Assembly: GCF_014172405.1 (NCBI RefSeq)
Contig: NZ_WNXC01000005.1
Span: 62,001 to 126,000 of the forward strand
DNA from: Pedobacter gandavensis
Lineage (GTDB): Bacteria; Bacteroidota; Bacteroidia; Sphingobacteriales; Sphingobacteriaceae
Direction: 5' to 3'
Length of the DNA stretch: 64,000 bases
Positions within the stretch are counted from its first letter, which is position 1. Each line of letters begins with the position of its first letter. The notes beneath the pieces were generated by a model, which was not told the origin of the DNA, made no database searches, and saw nothing but the letters and a program-made list of their open reading frames with translations. Both the position numbers and the translations under genes were made by a program. Below are positions 8,305 through 16,157 of the stretch, in pieces.

Positions 8305-9925
8305 TTGCAGGCTTATCCGTTGGTTTTTTTCTGCGGTTATTATTTCTGTTCCTGTTGTTACGGCTTGGCTTTGGAGCAGGAGTCGTTCCATCTGCAGGCG
8401 CTGGTGTTGCATTCGTAGCTGGAGCTGTGACACTACCTGCTGGTGTTGCTGCCTTTGGCTGTCCAGCGGCCTTTGGTTGTGCTTGATTTTTTTGCTGCCC
8501 TGCGTTTCCTGGCGTACCGGCAGCTTTACCAGCACCTCTAGGTTGCCCTTTCGGTTGGCCAGCATTGCCAGCTCCCTGTTGTGCCTTAGCAGGAGCTGCG
8601 TTTGGAGTAGTCCCTTGTCCTTTTGGCTGTGCATTAGGATTCGGCTGACCCGCAGGGGCATTTTTATTGCCTTCCGGACGAGGTCTTGGTGCTTGCCCAG
8701 GTCTCGCCTGTTTTTCCGGTCTGGCCGTTTTATCTCCCCGATTGGGGTTATTATTCGTTCTTTGCTCACCTGTACGTGGCGCACTATTTCTGTTGTTATT
8801 ATTGCGATTACCTTTGTTTCTAGGCTTGTCATCCAAACGCGTTAAGCTGTCCTGTCCAACTACATTTTCGTAATCAGGGATTTTCTCAATAACCGTGTTA
8901 GAAACCAGTTCTACCGCTTCTTCCTTCAGGTTATTTGGCTTCAACCCTTTCTTATTCATGGCCATGATCTCTTTCACACGATCCACTTTCAAAGGAATCC
9001 AGTCTTCCATATTTGGGTAGCTGAACCACATCAATTTCTTAAAGATATCGGTCTTCTGATGACGTGCAACGCCAACTTCCGTTTGCAGGTTTTCTACACG
9101 ATCTGGAATGTCTTTCAAAGCATCAAGATAGGTATCCAACTCATAGTTTAAGCAACATTTCAACTTCCCACATTGCCCGGCAAGTTTCAAGGTATTTAGC
9201 GACAAATTCTGATACCTTGCAGCAGCAGTAGATACCGTTTTAAAGTTTGTCAACCAGGTAGAACAGCACAATTCACGTCCACATGAGCCAATTCCGCCCA
9301 ATCTGCCCGCTTCTTGTCTCATTCCAATCTGACGCATTTCGATCCTGATTCTAAACGTTTCCGCCATTTTCTTGATCAATTCTCTAAAATCTACACGCCC
9401 TTCAGCAGTATAGAAGAAAGTCGCCTTGGTTTTATCACCCTGGTAATCTACATCACTGATTTTCATCGATAAACGTAAATCTAAAGCTAAGGTACGTGCC
9501 TTATGCATGGTTTCCCATTCCAAACCTTTTGCCAGTTTCCACTTCTCTACATCCGCTTCAGTAGCTTTCCTGTAAATCTTTCTGGTTACCTGATCAATCG
9601 GGGTCTTACGACGTTTCATCTGCATACGCACCAATTCTCCTGTAAGAGAAACATGGCCAATGTCGTAACCGCCTGTTGGCCCTTCTACGGCCACTAATTC
9701 CCCAATCTCAAGATAGATGTTCTCGTTGTTCAGGAAAAATTCCTTCCTGGCACCTTTAAATTTAACTTCTACTACTTGAAAAGGTATATAATTTGAGGGC
9801 ATATCTAAATTCGACAGCCAATCGTAAACTTCTAATTTCTGACATCCTCCAGTAAGGCATGAGCCATTACTTTTGCAGCCCGAGGGGGCGCAACCGCCAC
9901 CTGTAGAACAACTTCCACATCCCAT
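8297..9925 (-). CDS. ricT: PSP1-domain protein (RicT/YaaT-like) with long low-complexity tail
   Basis: The 542-residue product opens with a Cys-rich segment (C3, C6, C12, C17, C23, C28). The PSP1 core covers about 31-330, with conserved RVDFRELIKKMA, IGSCGRELCC (C215, C220, C221) and QCGKLKCCLNYEL (C252, C257, C258). In Bacillus RicT these kinds of cysteines help bind Fe-S clusters in the RicA-RicF-RicT complex that affects RNA processing and development; the role in Bacteroidota is not settled. Residues about 365-542 are an Ala/Pro/Asn/Gln/Gly-rich disordered tail ending in an Asn-Arg-Lys basic patch (RNNRNRNNNRRKKPTDK), plausibly RNA-binding. The gene follows holB by 2 bp, the same order as holB-yaaT in Bacillus, and overlaps gldH. 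Confidence 0.88.
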   Translation of the reverse strand: MGCGSCSTGGGCAPSGCKSNGSCLTGGCQKLEVYDWLSNLDMPSNYIPFQVVEVKFKGARKEFFLNNENIYLEIGELVAVEGPTGGYDIGHVSLTGELVRMQMKRRKTPIDQVTRKIYRKATEADVEKWKLAKGLEWETMHKARTLALDLRLSMKISDVDYQGDKTKATFFYTAEGRVDFRELIKKMAETFRIRIEMRQIGMRQEAGRLGGIGSCGRELCCSTWLTNFKTVSTAAARYQNLSLNTLKLAGQCGKLKCCLNYELDTYLDALKDIPDRVENLQTEVGVARHQKTDIFKKLMWFSYPNMEDWIPLKVDRVKEIMAMNKKGLKPNNLKEEAVELVSNTVIEKIPDYENVVGQDSLTRLDDKPRNKGNRNNNNRNSAPRTGEQRTNNNPNRGDKTARPEKQARPGQAPRPRPEGNKNAPAGQPNPNAQPKGQGTTPNAAPAKAQQGAGNAGQPKGQPRGAGKAAGTPGNAGQQKNQAQPKAAGQPKAATPAGSVTAPATNATPAPADGTTPAPKPSRNNRNRNNNRRKKPTDKPANE

Positions 9926-9927
9926 AG

Positions 9928-11076
9928 TTAATTGTATATATATTGAGTCCCTTTCGGGAGCGTTTTAAACTTAATTATTTTTACCAATTGTAAAGATACA
10001 TCTAAAAACAGAATTTTAGGGTTTGCATTCCTTTCAATATGGTAATGAGCGCGTTCCAGTTCCTGGATAATGGCCTCCGCCATCGGCAAATCCAGAACCT
10101 TTTCACTAAGCTTTTTTGCGGTATCTAATGTTCTTGCAGGCAGTTTTACGAGCACTTCTGCATCACTCAACAGGAGGCTACATTCCCTCAGAAAATTAAT
10201 TCCGTATTTTAAAAAATTCTTTTGATTTTCTCTACCCCAACCTGCGGCCTGATCCACAAAAGTAGTCAGTTCTAACACACGGTTGCCATACCCCATCCTC
10301 AGCCACTCCGCAAACTTATCCGCATTGCCATTTTGCGTGTTCGCCAATAGTAGTTTGGCCTCGATCAGATTTCCATCCGCCAGAAAGCTATATTCAACAG
10401 CCTGCTCCTCCGGCATCCCATGTCTTTCCGTAAGGTAATTTTCAATCGTCTCATGAGGAAGCTTAGGAATTTTTACAATTTGCGTCCTGGACAACAGGGT
10501 CGACAAAATCTGCTCCTGGTTATTTGCCACCAATAAAAACAAGGTGTTTGCAGGTGGTTCTTCAATAATTTTCAGCAGGGCATTTCCTTCTCTATCCAGA
10601 TATTCGGGCAGCCACATGATCAAAACCTTTGTCTCTGCTTCAAAAGCTTTATAGCTCAGCTTTTTTATAATATCATGACATTCGGCAATGTTAATGTTTG
10701 CCTGTTTATTCTCCGCATTCAACTTAGAGCGCCAAATATCCATGTCAAAATAAGGATCTTCCAGCAGCATACCGCGCCATTCATCGATCAAATCAACGGC
10801 AATTCTGGCATCTTTTGAGGCGAAAAAAGGATAGGAAAAATGCAAATCCGGATGAATATAGCGCTCGTACTTCCGGCAGGAAGAACAAGCCCCACAGCTA
10901 TCATCACCCTGCTTATCAACACAATTGATGTATTGCGCATAAGCGATGGCCAGAGGTAAAGCACCACTCCCTTCAGACGACAAAAATAACTGGGCATGAC
11001 TCACCCTGTTTTCCGCAACCGTTTGTACCAACTGCGCCTTAATCTGTTCCTGTCCGATGATGTCTTTAAATTGCAT
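9928..11076 (-). CDS. holB: DNA polymerase III subunit delta-prime (clamp loader)
   Basis: The ATG at 11076 gives 382 residues; a TTG three codons upstream is less likely. The start MQFKDIIGQEQIKAQL and the AAA+ fold (about 1-200) match delta-prime. The zinc module is visible as four cysteines in the NCVDKQGDDSCGACSSCRKY region, followed by IHPDLHF. The Walker A region (SSEGSGALPL) is degenerate, as expected for a subunit that does not hydrolyse ATP. LDREGNALLKIIEEPP and the sensor-1-like stretch STLLSRTQIVKIP are typical. It acts in loading the sliding clamp at the replication fork. It leads the holB-ricT-gldH cluster and diverges from ruvX, the two ATGs being about 50 bp apart. Confidence 0.95.
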   Translation of the reverse strand: MQFKDIIGQEQIKAQLVQTVAENRVSHAQLFLSSEGSGALPLAIAYAQYINCVDKQGDDSCGACSSCRKYERYIHPDLHFSYPFFASKDARIAVDLIDEWRGMLLEDPYFDMDIWRSKLNAENKQANINIAECHDIIKKLSYKAFEAETKVLIMWLPEYLDREGNALLKIIEEPPANTLFLLVANNQEQILSTLLSRTQIVKIPKLPHETIENYLTERHGMPEEQAVEYSFLADGNLIEAKLLLANTQNGNADKFAEWLRMGYGNRVLELTTFVDQAAGWGRENQKNFLKYGINFLRECSLLLSDAEVLVKLPARTLDTAKKLSEKVLDLPMAEAIIQELERAHYHIERNANPKILFLDVSLQLVKIIKFKTLPKGTQYIYN

Positions 11077-11126
11077 TTGGTGCAAAATAACAATTTTTTA
11101 GATTATTGATTTGCATATTTGCATTT

Positions 11127-11543
11127 ATGCCTAGAATTCTAGCTTTTGATTACGGAACAAAACGGATCGGAATTGCCGTTACAGACCCCCTGCAAATTAT
11201 TGCCACCGGGCTGGATACCATACATCCGAAAGACATCATCGAATACCTGAAAAAATATATGCTCACAGAAGCTGTGGAAGCCTTTGTTCTTGGAGATCCC
11301 ATACAAATGGATGGCACACCTTCGGAATCCAAACAGCATGTGAAAGGTTTTGCAAAAATCTTACGGAGAACCTTCCCTGATATCCCACAATTCTGGATCG
11401 ATGAGCGATTTACCTCTAAATTGGCTCATCAAACCATTATGCAAAGTGGCTTCAAAAAGCAAGACCGAAGGGATAAAGATCGCGTGGACACCATTGCTGC
11501 AACCATCATCCTGCAATATTTTATGGAACAGCCCCGTTTATAG
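11127..11543 (+). CDS. ruvX: RuvX/YqgF-type Holliday junction resolvase or pre-16S rRNA nuclease
   Basis: The ATG at 11127 gives 138 residues, the usual family length; an upstream TTG would add seven unconserved residues. The RNase H-like fold is evident from ILAFDYGTKRIGIAVTD at the start (first catalytic Asp), EAFVLGDPIQMDG in the middle, IDERFTSKLA, and the C-terminal KDRVDTIAATIILQ with a catalytic Asp. The family processes the 5' end of 16S rRNA (YqgF) and has been proposed as a junction resolvase. It begins a plus-strand run with an O-methyltransferase and two glucosaminidases. Confidence 0.94.
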   Translation: MPRILAFDYGTKRIGIAVTDPLQIIATGLDTIHPKDIIEYLKKYMLTEAVEAFVLGDPIQMDGTPSESKQHVKGFAKILRRTFPDIPQFWIDERFTSKLAHQTIMQSGFKKQDRRDKDRVDTIAATIILQYFMEQPRL

Positions 11544-11603
11544 TGCAATTAATAATTGCACACCAGATCAAATGATAAGAATAAGAATGCTGAACAAATA
11601 ATT

Positions 11604-12239
11604 ATGAGCCTGATTAATGACGAAATGCAGCAACTGCTGCTCAATTACTGCGAACCTGAATCGGATTTATTGAAGAAGATAGACCGGGAAACCAACCTTA
11701 AAGTACTGATGCCAAGAATGATTTCCGGACATTACCAAGGTCGCGTATTGAGTTTTTTGAGTAAAATGATCAGTCCGAACAGAATTTTAGAAATTGGGAC
11801 GTTCACTGGTTATGCGACGATATGTCTGGCAGAAGGGCTCACTACAGATGGTATTATTTATACCCTTGACAAGAATGAGGAACTGGAAGAAATGGTGATC
11901 CGCAATCTTGCTGCTGCCCCTAATCCAGAGAAAATCCGTTACATTTTAGGAGATGCCACGCAGACCATCAATGACTTAGAGGAGACTTTTGACCTGGTAT
12001 TTATTGATGCCGATAAAAAAAACAATGGTACTTATTACGACCAGATTTTCGACCGTGTACGCCCCGGAGGACTGATTATCGTAGATAATGTACTTTGGAG
12101 TGGCAAAGTGTTGAAGCAGGATCAAGATAAAGGAACTAAAAATATAAGTACATTTAATGATAAAATTGCGGCAGACGACCGTGTAGAAAAACTGATCCTC
12201 CCCATTAGGGACGGATTGTTTATCATCAGAAAAAAATAA
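11604..12239 (+). CDS. Class I SAM-dependent O-methyltransferase (caffeoyl-CoA/catechol type)
   Basis: The ATG at 11604 gives 211 residues; an in-frame upstream start at 11556 would add 16 residues unlike the family. Motif I is EIGTFTGYATICLAEGL; the Asp-containing LVFIDADKKN supplies the metal-binding residue, and GGLIIVDNVLWSGKV completes the active site seen in metal-dependent O-methyltransferases of the Methyltransf_3 family. It should transfer a methyl group from SAM to a phenolic or related hydroxyl in the cytoplasm; the substrate is unknown. It lies 60 bp after ruvX and 3 bp before the first glucosaminidase gene. Confidence 0.93.
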   Translation: MSLINDEMQQLLLNYCEPESDLLKKIDRETNLKVLMPRMISGHYQGRVLSFLSKMISPNRILEIGTFTGYATICLAEGLTTDGIIYTLDKNEELEEMVIRNLAAAPNPEKIRYILGDATQTINDLEETFDLVFIDADKKNNGTYYDQIFDRVRPGGLIIVDNVLWSGKVLKQDQDKGTKNISTFNDKIAADDRVEKLILPIRDGLFIIRKK

Positions 12240-12242
12240 AAT

Positions 12243-12926
12243 ATGGTTAAAAAACTATGGTCGATTTTGCTCAGCATCACACTTTTTAGTGTTGCTGCGC
12301 AGGCCCAAAGTACAGAAGATTATATTACTGAACGTGTAGATCACGCCCAGGAGCTTATGCGGGACAATGGCATTCCGGCCAGCGTCATCATTGCCGTTGC
12401 CATTCATGAATCTGCTTCCGGACAAAGCAAAATTGCCCGGTATATGAACAACCATTTTGGCATCAAAGGTCCCAATAGCAATACAGAAATCCGTTCCGCC
12501 TATCGGGATTATGAAACAGTCGAAGCCTCCTATGATCATTTTATTGAATTTTTGAAAAGCAGGGCAACTTTCAGTCCTTTATTCGACAAATATGATCAGT
12601 ACGATTACCGGGCCTGGGCCAGAGGAATCCAACGTGGAGGATATGCGCACAGCCGCTCCTGGTCCTCGCAAATTGTTGGTCTCATCAAAAAATACGAACT
12701 TTACCAATATGATGAAAGACCGGAGGATTATGTAGAGCCTGCCCTTGTGCCAGTAAAGCATAGTGCAAAAAGAGCTTCAACAGCCAGCGGAAGAAGATAT
12801 ACGGTTAAAAGCGGTGATAATTTAAGTACCATTGCCAAACGTTACCATACCAGTACCAAAGCAATTATGAAAAAGAACGGATTGAAGAGCATACGCCTGA
12901 AACCCGGACAAAAAATAAGAATCTAA
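12243..12926 (+). CDS. Secreted glucosaminidase (GH73-like) with C-terminal LysM
   Basis: The 227-residue product has a signal peptide (about 1-22, ending AAQAQ), a glucosaminidase domain (about 26-155) with the probable catalytic Glu56 in AIHESASGQS and the family stretch MNNHFGIKG, and one LysM domain (about 184-227, RYTVKSGDNLSTIAKRY) for peptidoglycan binding. It should cleave N-acetylglucosaminyl bonds in the cell wall during growth or division. It starts 3 bp after the methyltransferase, and its stop overlaps the start of a paralogue with the same architecture. Confidence 0.92.
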   Translation: MVKKLWSILLSITLFSVAAQAQSTEDYITERVDHAQELMRDNGIPASVIIAVAIHESASGQSKIARYMNNHFGIKGPNSNTEIRSAYRDYETVEASYDHFIEFLKSRATFSPLFDKYDQYDYRAWARGIQRGGYAHSRSWSSQIVGLIKKYELYQYDERPEDYVEPALVPVKHSAKRASTASGRRYTVKSGDNLSTIAKRYHTSTKAIMKKNGLKSIRLKPGQKIRI

Positions 12927-13837
12927 TGAACAATAACTTTCTAATGAAAAGTAGAATAGTACTCCTTTCCCTGATCCTCCCGTTATTCTTTGCCTGTAAA
13001 ACCAAACAATACAGTCGCAATAACAAACAGATAGAGAAAGCGGCCAATAAAGCAAATCCAGACATGCCTTCTTATACTACTTTAAACTACATTGAGGCGT
13101 TTAAAACCGTGGCCATTGAAGAAATGAATGCATTTGGAATTCCTGCAAGCATTACACTGGCACAAGGAATCATTGAATCTGGTAGCGGAAACAGCAGCCT
13201 GGCTAAGTTTGCCAACAACCATTTTGGCATTAAATGTACTTCTGAATGGAAAGGAAAGGCTTATTATAAAGATGATGATCAGGCTGATGATTGCTTCCGC
13301 GTGTATAAAGATGCAAGAGAATCTTATAAAGATCATTCGCAGTTTCTCAAAAGAAAACGTTACAGCTTCCTTTTTGAGCTGGACAAGAATGACTACAAAA
13401 ACTGGGCTTACGGTCTAAAACAAGCAGGATATGCGACCAATCCGAAATATCCGACGATGCTGATCAATATCATTGAAAAATATCAGTTGAACCAATATGA
13501 TCAATCGGAAACGGAAAGAGAGAAACTGAAAAGAGAAGACAAAGTATTCGCGCAAATCAATGCAGGCATCACTCAGGAAAAGCAAAAATTTACTCCGGTA
13601 GCGACGCCTCCTTCTAAACAGGTGATCAAAACGCCAACCGATACCACAGGCACTGTACCTGCCGGACCGGGATCTGTAGACCCTCTGGGACCTGATAAGA
13701 CTTATACGGTGCAAAAAGGAGATACCCTTTACAATCTTTCTAAAAGATTCAACCTGAGCATTGAAACGATCAAAACGTTAAATGGGCTCGCAGAAGAGGG
13801 TATCAAAATCGGACAAAAGTTGATCTTAGTTAAATAA
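12926..13837 (+). CDS. Lipoprotein glucosaminidase (GH73-like) with C-terminal LysM
   Basis: The 303-residue product is a paralogue of the gene before it. It has a lipoprotein signal (LPLFFAC, Cys24) rather than a cleavable secretory signal; a second ATG at 12944 would also keep the lipobox. The glucosaminidase domain (about 54-195) has the probable catalytic Glu84 in QGIIESGSGNS and the NNHFGIKC stretch. A Thr/Pro-rich linker leads to one LysM (about 257-302). The start overlaps the upstream stop by one base (TAATG), so the two are translationally coupled. The pair may supply soluble and membrane-anchored forms of the same cell-wall hydrolase. Confidence 0.92.
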   Translation: MNNNFLMKSRIVLLSLILPLFFACKTKQYSRNNKQIEKAANKANPDMPSYTTLNYIEAFKTVAIEEMNAFGIPASITLAQGIIESGSGNSSLAKFANNHFGIKCTSEWKGKAYYKDDDQADDCFRVYKDARESYKDHSQFLKRKRYSFLFELDKNDYKNWAYGLKQAGYATNPKYPTMLINIIEKYQLNQYDQSETEREKLKREDKVFAQINAGITQEKQKFTPVATPPSKQVIKTPTDTTGTVPAGPGSVDPLGPDKTYTVQKGDTLYNLSKRFNLSIETIKTLNGLAEEGIKIGQKLILVK

Positions 13838-13871
13838 TGTTAATCTTTAATCCGGAGCCCTGGATATCTTG

Positions 13872-13879
13872 TAATTTTG
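13872..13879 (+). promoter_or_regulatory. Possible -7 element upstream of the 13886 gene
   Basis: TAATTTTG matches TAnnTTTG exactly and ends 6 bp before the ATG at 13886, which would give a nearly leaderless transcript. No clear -33 TTG is visible, so this is tentative. Confidence 0.3.
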
Positions 13880-13885
13880 TATTTA

Positions 13886-14668
13886 ATGAAGCGGTTAGGA
13901 TTATTCTTTTTACTTTCTTTTATAGGTTTTAAAATTTCAGCACAACAACCTGCGCTACAGCGAGCTGTGACTCAGCAACCTGTTGTAAGGGGATTTGTGG
14001 TGGATAAGGAATCGAAATTACGCCTGGCAAAGGTTTATATCTATAATTCCAGTAAGGATGAAGGTATTTACAACAATCCCAAAGGGGAATTTAGCATCAA
14101 AGCCACTGTTGGAGATACCTTATTCGCCGTGTTACAAGGGTATGCGCTGGACACGATCGTCTATAAAGGCCAGAATGCCGTTTACTTTCAACTCAAATCT
14201 TTGGGCATCAGCCTGAAAGAGGTCGCTATTATCGGCGATAAATATACGCCACAGCAACGTCATGAACTCAGCTTAAAAGAATATAAATATGCGCTGGATA
14301 AAGGCAAAGCTAAAGACCTGCTGAATCTTGGAACCGGAGGTGTGGGACTAGGTATTGATGCCATTTACAATTTACTGAGCCGCGATGGCAAGAATGCCAG
14401 ACACCTGCAGAAGATCCTCGAAAAGGACTATAAAGAAGCTATTATTGACTATAGATTTAAACCCGAGTATGTCAAAAGGGTACTCCATATCGGGGATTAT
14501 GAAGCCTCAGATTTCATGTTACAATATCGGCCTACGTATCAGTTTGCATTAACGGCATCCGATTATGCCTTTATTGTGTTCCTGAAAAACAGTTATTCCA
14601 GTTATAAGCGAAATCCGGCCGCATTCCGGCTTCAACCACTACCGAAATTAACCGTTGATGAGTTTTGA
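13886..14668 (+). CDS. Secreted protein with carboxypeptidase-regulatory-like N-terminal domain
   Basis: The ATG at 13886 gives 260 residues; a TTG three codons upstream is less likely. The signal peptide ends KISAQ. Residues about 33-115 form a CarboxypepD_reg-like beta-sandwich (VVRGFVVDKESKLRLAKVYI, NPKGEFSIKATVGDTLFA). The rest (about 120-260) is charged, with a helical stretch and a short aromatic C-terminus, and has no recognised domain. Similar Bacteroidota proteins lie in the periplasm or outer membrane without known function. A small membrane protein with an HExxH motif follows with a 4-bp overlap, suggesting the two act together. Confidence 0.8.
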   Translation: MKRLGLFFLLSFIGFKISAQQPALQRAVTQQPVVRGFVVDKESKLRLAKVYIYNSSKDEGIYNNPKGEFSIKATVGDTLFAVLQGYALDTIVYKGQNAVYFQLKSLGISLKEVAIIGDKYTPQQRHELSLKEYKYALDKGKAKDLLNLGTGGVGLGIDAIYNLLSRDGKNARHLQKILEKDYKEAIIDYRFKPEYVKRVLHIGDYEASDFMLQYRPTYQFALTASDYAFIVFLKNSYSSYKRNPAAFRLQPLPKLTVDEF

Positions 14669-15000
14669 GGTATTTCTTTTTGATATGGCCCCGGATGTCT
14701 GCCAATGCGATGGCCATCTTTCCCTTTATCATTCTGCAAAATAAGCATCAAAAGACCAATCCAACGTTAATCAACCATGAGCGCATTCACTTGCGCCAGC
14801 AACTGGAACTGTTGGTCCTTCCCTTCTATCTTTTATACGGTTTGAATTATTTGCTCAACCTTTATCGCTTTAAAAACCATTATCTGGCCTACTTTAACAT
14901 CCGATTTGAGCGCGAAGCCTACGCCAATGAACAGGATTTAGGTTATTTAAAAAGACGTAAGTTCTTTTCCTGGTGGCTCTATCGTGCTGAAAAGCCGTAA
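14665..15000 (+). CDS. Small membrane-associated protein with HExxH zincin-like motif
   Basis: The product is 111 residues if it starts at the TTG overlapping the upstream stop (TTGA), or 101 if it starts at the ATG at 14695; the longer form adds RYFFLIWP. The conserved-looking core is INHERIHLRQQLELL (H38, E39, H42) followed by a hydrophobic segment (VLPFYLLYGLNYLLNLY) and RFEREAYANEQDLGY, which offers E82 or E84 as a third zinc ligand. This is the layout of a minimal membrane zincin (HExxH plus a downstream Glu), but the protein is far shorter than known peptidases. I know similar unnamed small proteins from other Bacteroidota. Enzymatic activity is inference only. Confidence 0.75.
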   Translation: MRYFFLIWPRMSANAMAIFPFIILQNKHQKTNPTLINHERIHLRQQLELLVLPFYLLYGLNYLLNLYRFKNHYLAYFNIRFEREAYANEQDLGYLKRRKFFSWWLYRAEKP

Positions 15001-15071
15001 TTACCTCAGCATCTGCAATAAGTTTGCTATTAAACTTTTAATAAGCAACATTTTTGTTTTTCTTTGTAGGA

Positions 15072-16073
15072 ATGAAGATTTTTTACGTCAGCTTCTTATT
15101 GGTTTTAGTCGTGTCCCTCAATTCAGCATCTGCACAGGAAGTAGTAGATAGCATTCCAATTGATACCAAAGGTTTAGACATCAAACTTAAGCGCAGTCCG
15201 CTGCCTTCCAGAACAGGAAACCTAAACTTTAAACCCGTTCCCTTTGCTCCGATTGTAGTGGATGCAAAAGTGAATTACTGGAAAACCAGAACTTCTGTGG
15301 GCATCAATTTCAACCAGGCAACCTTTTCGAATAACTGGAAAGGTGGTGGGGTAAACTCCCTGGCCATCGGCGGATTGGTAAATTACAAAGCCGAATACAG
15401 CAAAGAAAGTTATAGTTATGTGAGTGAACTGATCCTGGAATATGGAAAGGTTAGAAATAAAGGACAACTTCAGAAAAAGACAAGAGACCGTATCTTCTGG
15501 GACAACAAGGCCGCCATTCAAATGTCTAAAAACTGGTATTTCTTCGGTTCCATCAACTTTGAATCTCAATTTGACAAAGGTTTTAAATATTCTACCAACA
15601 GTGAGGGTGTGGAATCAGAAATCTTGATTTCCAGATTTATGGCCCCGGGTTATTTAACAGAATCTATGGGTTTTGAGTATAAACCGAATAAGTTTTTCTC
15701 TACGAGGATTGGTACAGGTACTGCCCGTCAGACTTTTGTACTGGACACCACGATTTATAAAAATAACAACAGTAATTATGGTCTGGAAAGAGGCAAAAAG
15801 TTCAAAAATGAGCTCGCTTTTCAGGTGGTTGCCAATTTTGAGAAAGAAGTATTTCCAAATACCTTCTTAAAATCAAGGTATCAGATGTTTATTCCATACG
15901 ACAGACCTTTGGAGCACATCGATCACCGTCTGGATGTAGAAGTGAGATCTAAGCTAAACAGGCTGATGAATGTCTCCCTTACCTGCGTAGGACTGTTTGA
16001 TAAGGATAATGATCCGCGAATTCAGGCCAGTCAGGTCCTCGCCCTCGGCGTGATGTTTGTTTTCCCGAGGTAA
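15072..16073 (+). CDS. DUF3078-family secreted beta-barrel-like protein
   Basis: The ATG at 15072 gives 333 residues with a signal peptide ending SASAQ. The middle matches DUF3078 proteins of Bacteroidota: FNQATFSNNWKGGGVNSLAIGG, many alternating hydrophobic strands, WDNKAAIQMSKNWYFFGSINFESQFDKGF, and a closing LALGVMFVFPR. The pattern and the aromatic ends of strands suggest an outer-membrane barrel, but no function is known. It is a single gene between the HExxH protein and ffh. Confidence 0.85.
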   Translation: MKIFYVSFLLVLVVSLNSASAQEVVDSIPIDTKGLDIKLKRSPLPSRTGNLNFKPVPFAPIVVDAKVNYWKTRTSVGINFNQATFSNNWKGGGVNSLAIGGLVNYKAEYSKESYSYVSELILEYGKVRNKGQLQKKTRDRIFWDNKAAIQMSKNWYFFGSINFESQFDKGFKYSTNSEGVESEILISRFMAPGYLTESMGFEYKPNKFFSTRIGTGTARQTFVLDTTIYKNNNSNYGLERGKKFKNELAFQVVANFEKEVFPNTFLKSRYQMFIPYDRPLEHIDHRLDVEVRSKLNRLMNVSLTCVGLFDKDNDPRIQASQVLALGVMFVFPR

Positions 16074-16112
16074 TACTTTACAATTATTCCGCATTCATTC
16101 CGCCAAATTTAA

Positions 16113-16120
16113 TAACTTTG
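16113..16120 (+). promoter_or_regulatory. Possible -7 element for ffh
   Basis: TAACTTTG matches TAnnTTTG exactly, 37 bp before the ffh ATG. No good -33 TTG lies at the expected distance. Confidence 0.35.
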
Positions 16121-16157
16121 GCTTTCACAAAAAATTGAACACTAAGCATTAAAGAAA

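Noticed and set aside
8305..8832. Upstream extension of the gldH frame to 335 residues
   Set aside because: It lies wholly within the low-complexity end of ricT in another frame; the extra sequence is Gln/Arg/Leu-rich noise and would hide the lipoprotein signal that starts at 8304.
8216..8845. Plus-strand open frame of 209 residues
   Set aside because: It is antisense to gldH and the ricT tail. Its Cys/Arg/Trp/Ser-rich product is typical of the reverse of an Ala/Pro/Asn-rich gene.
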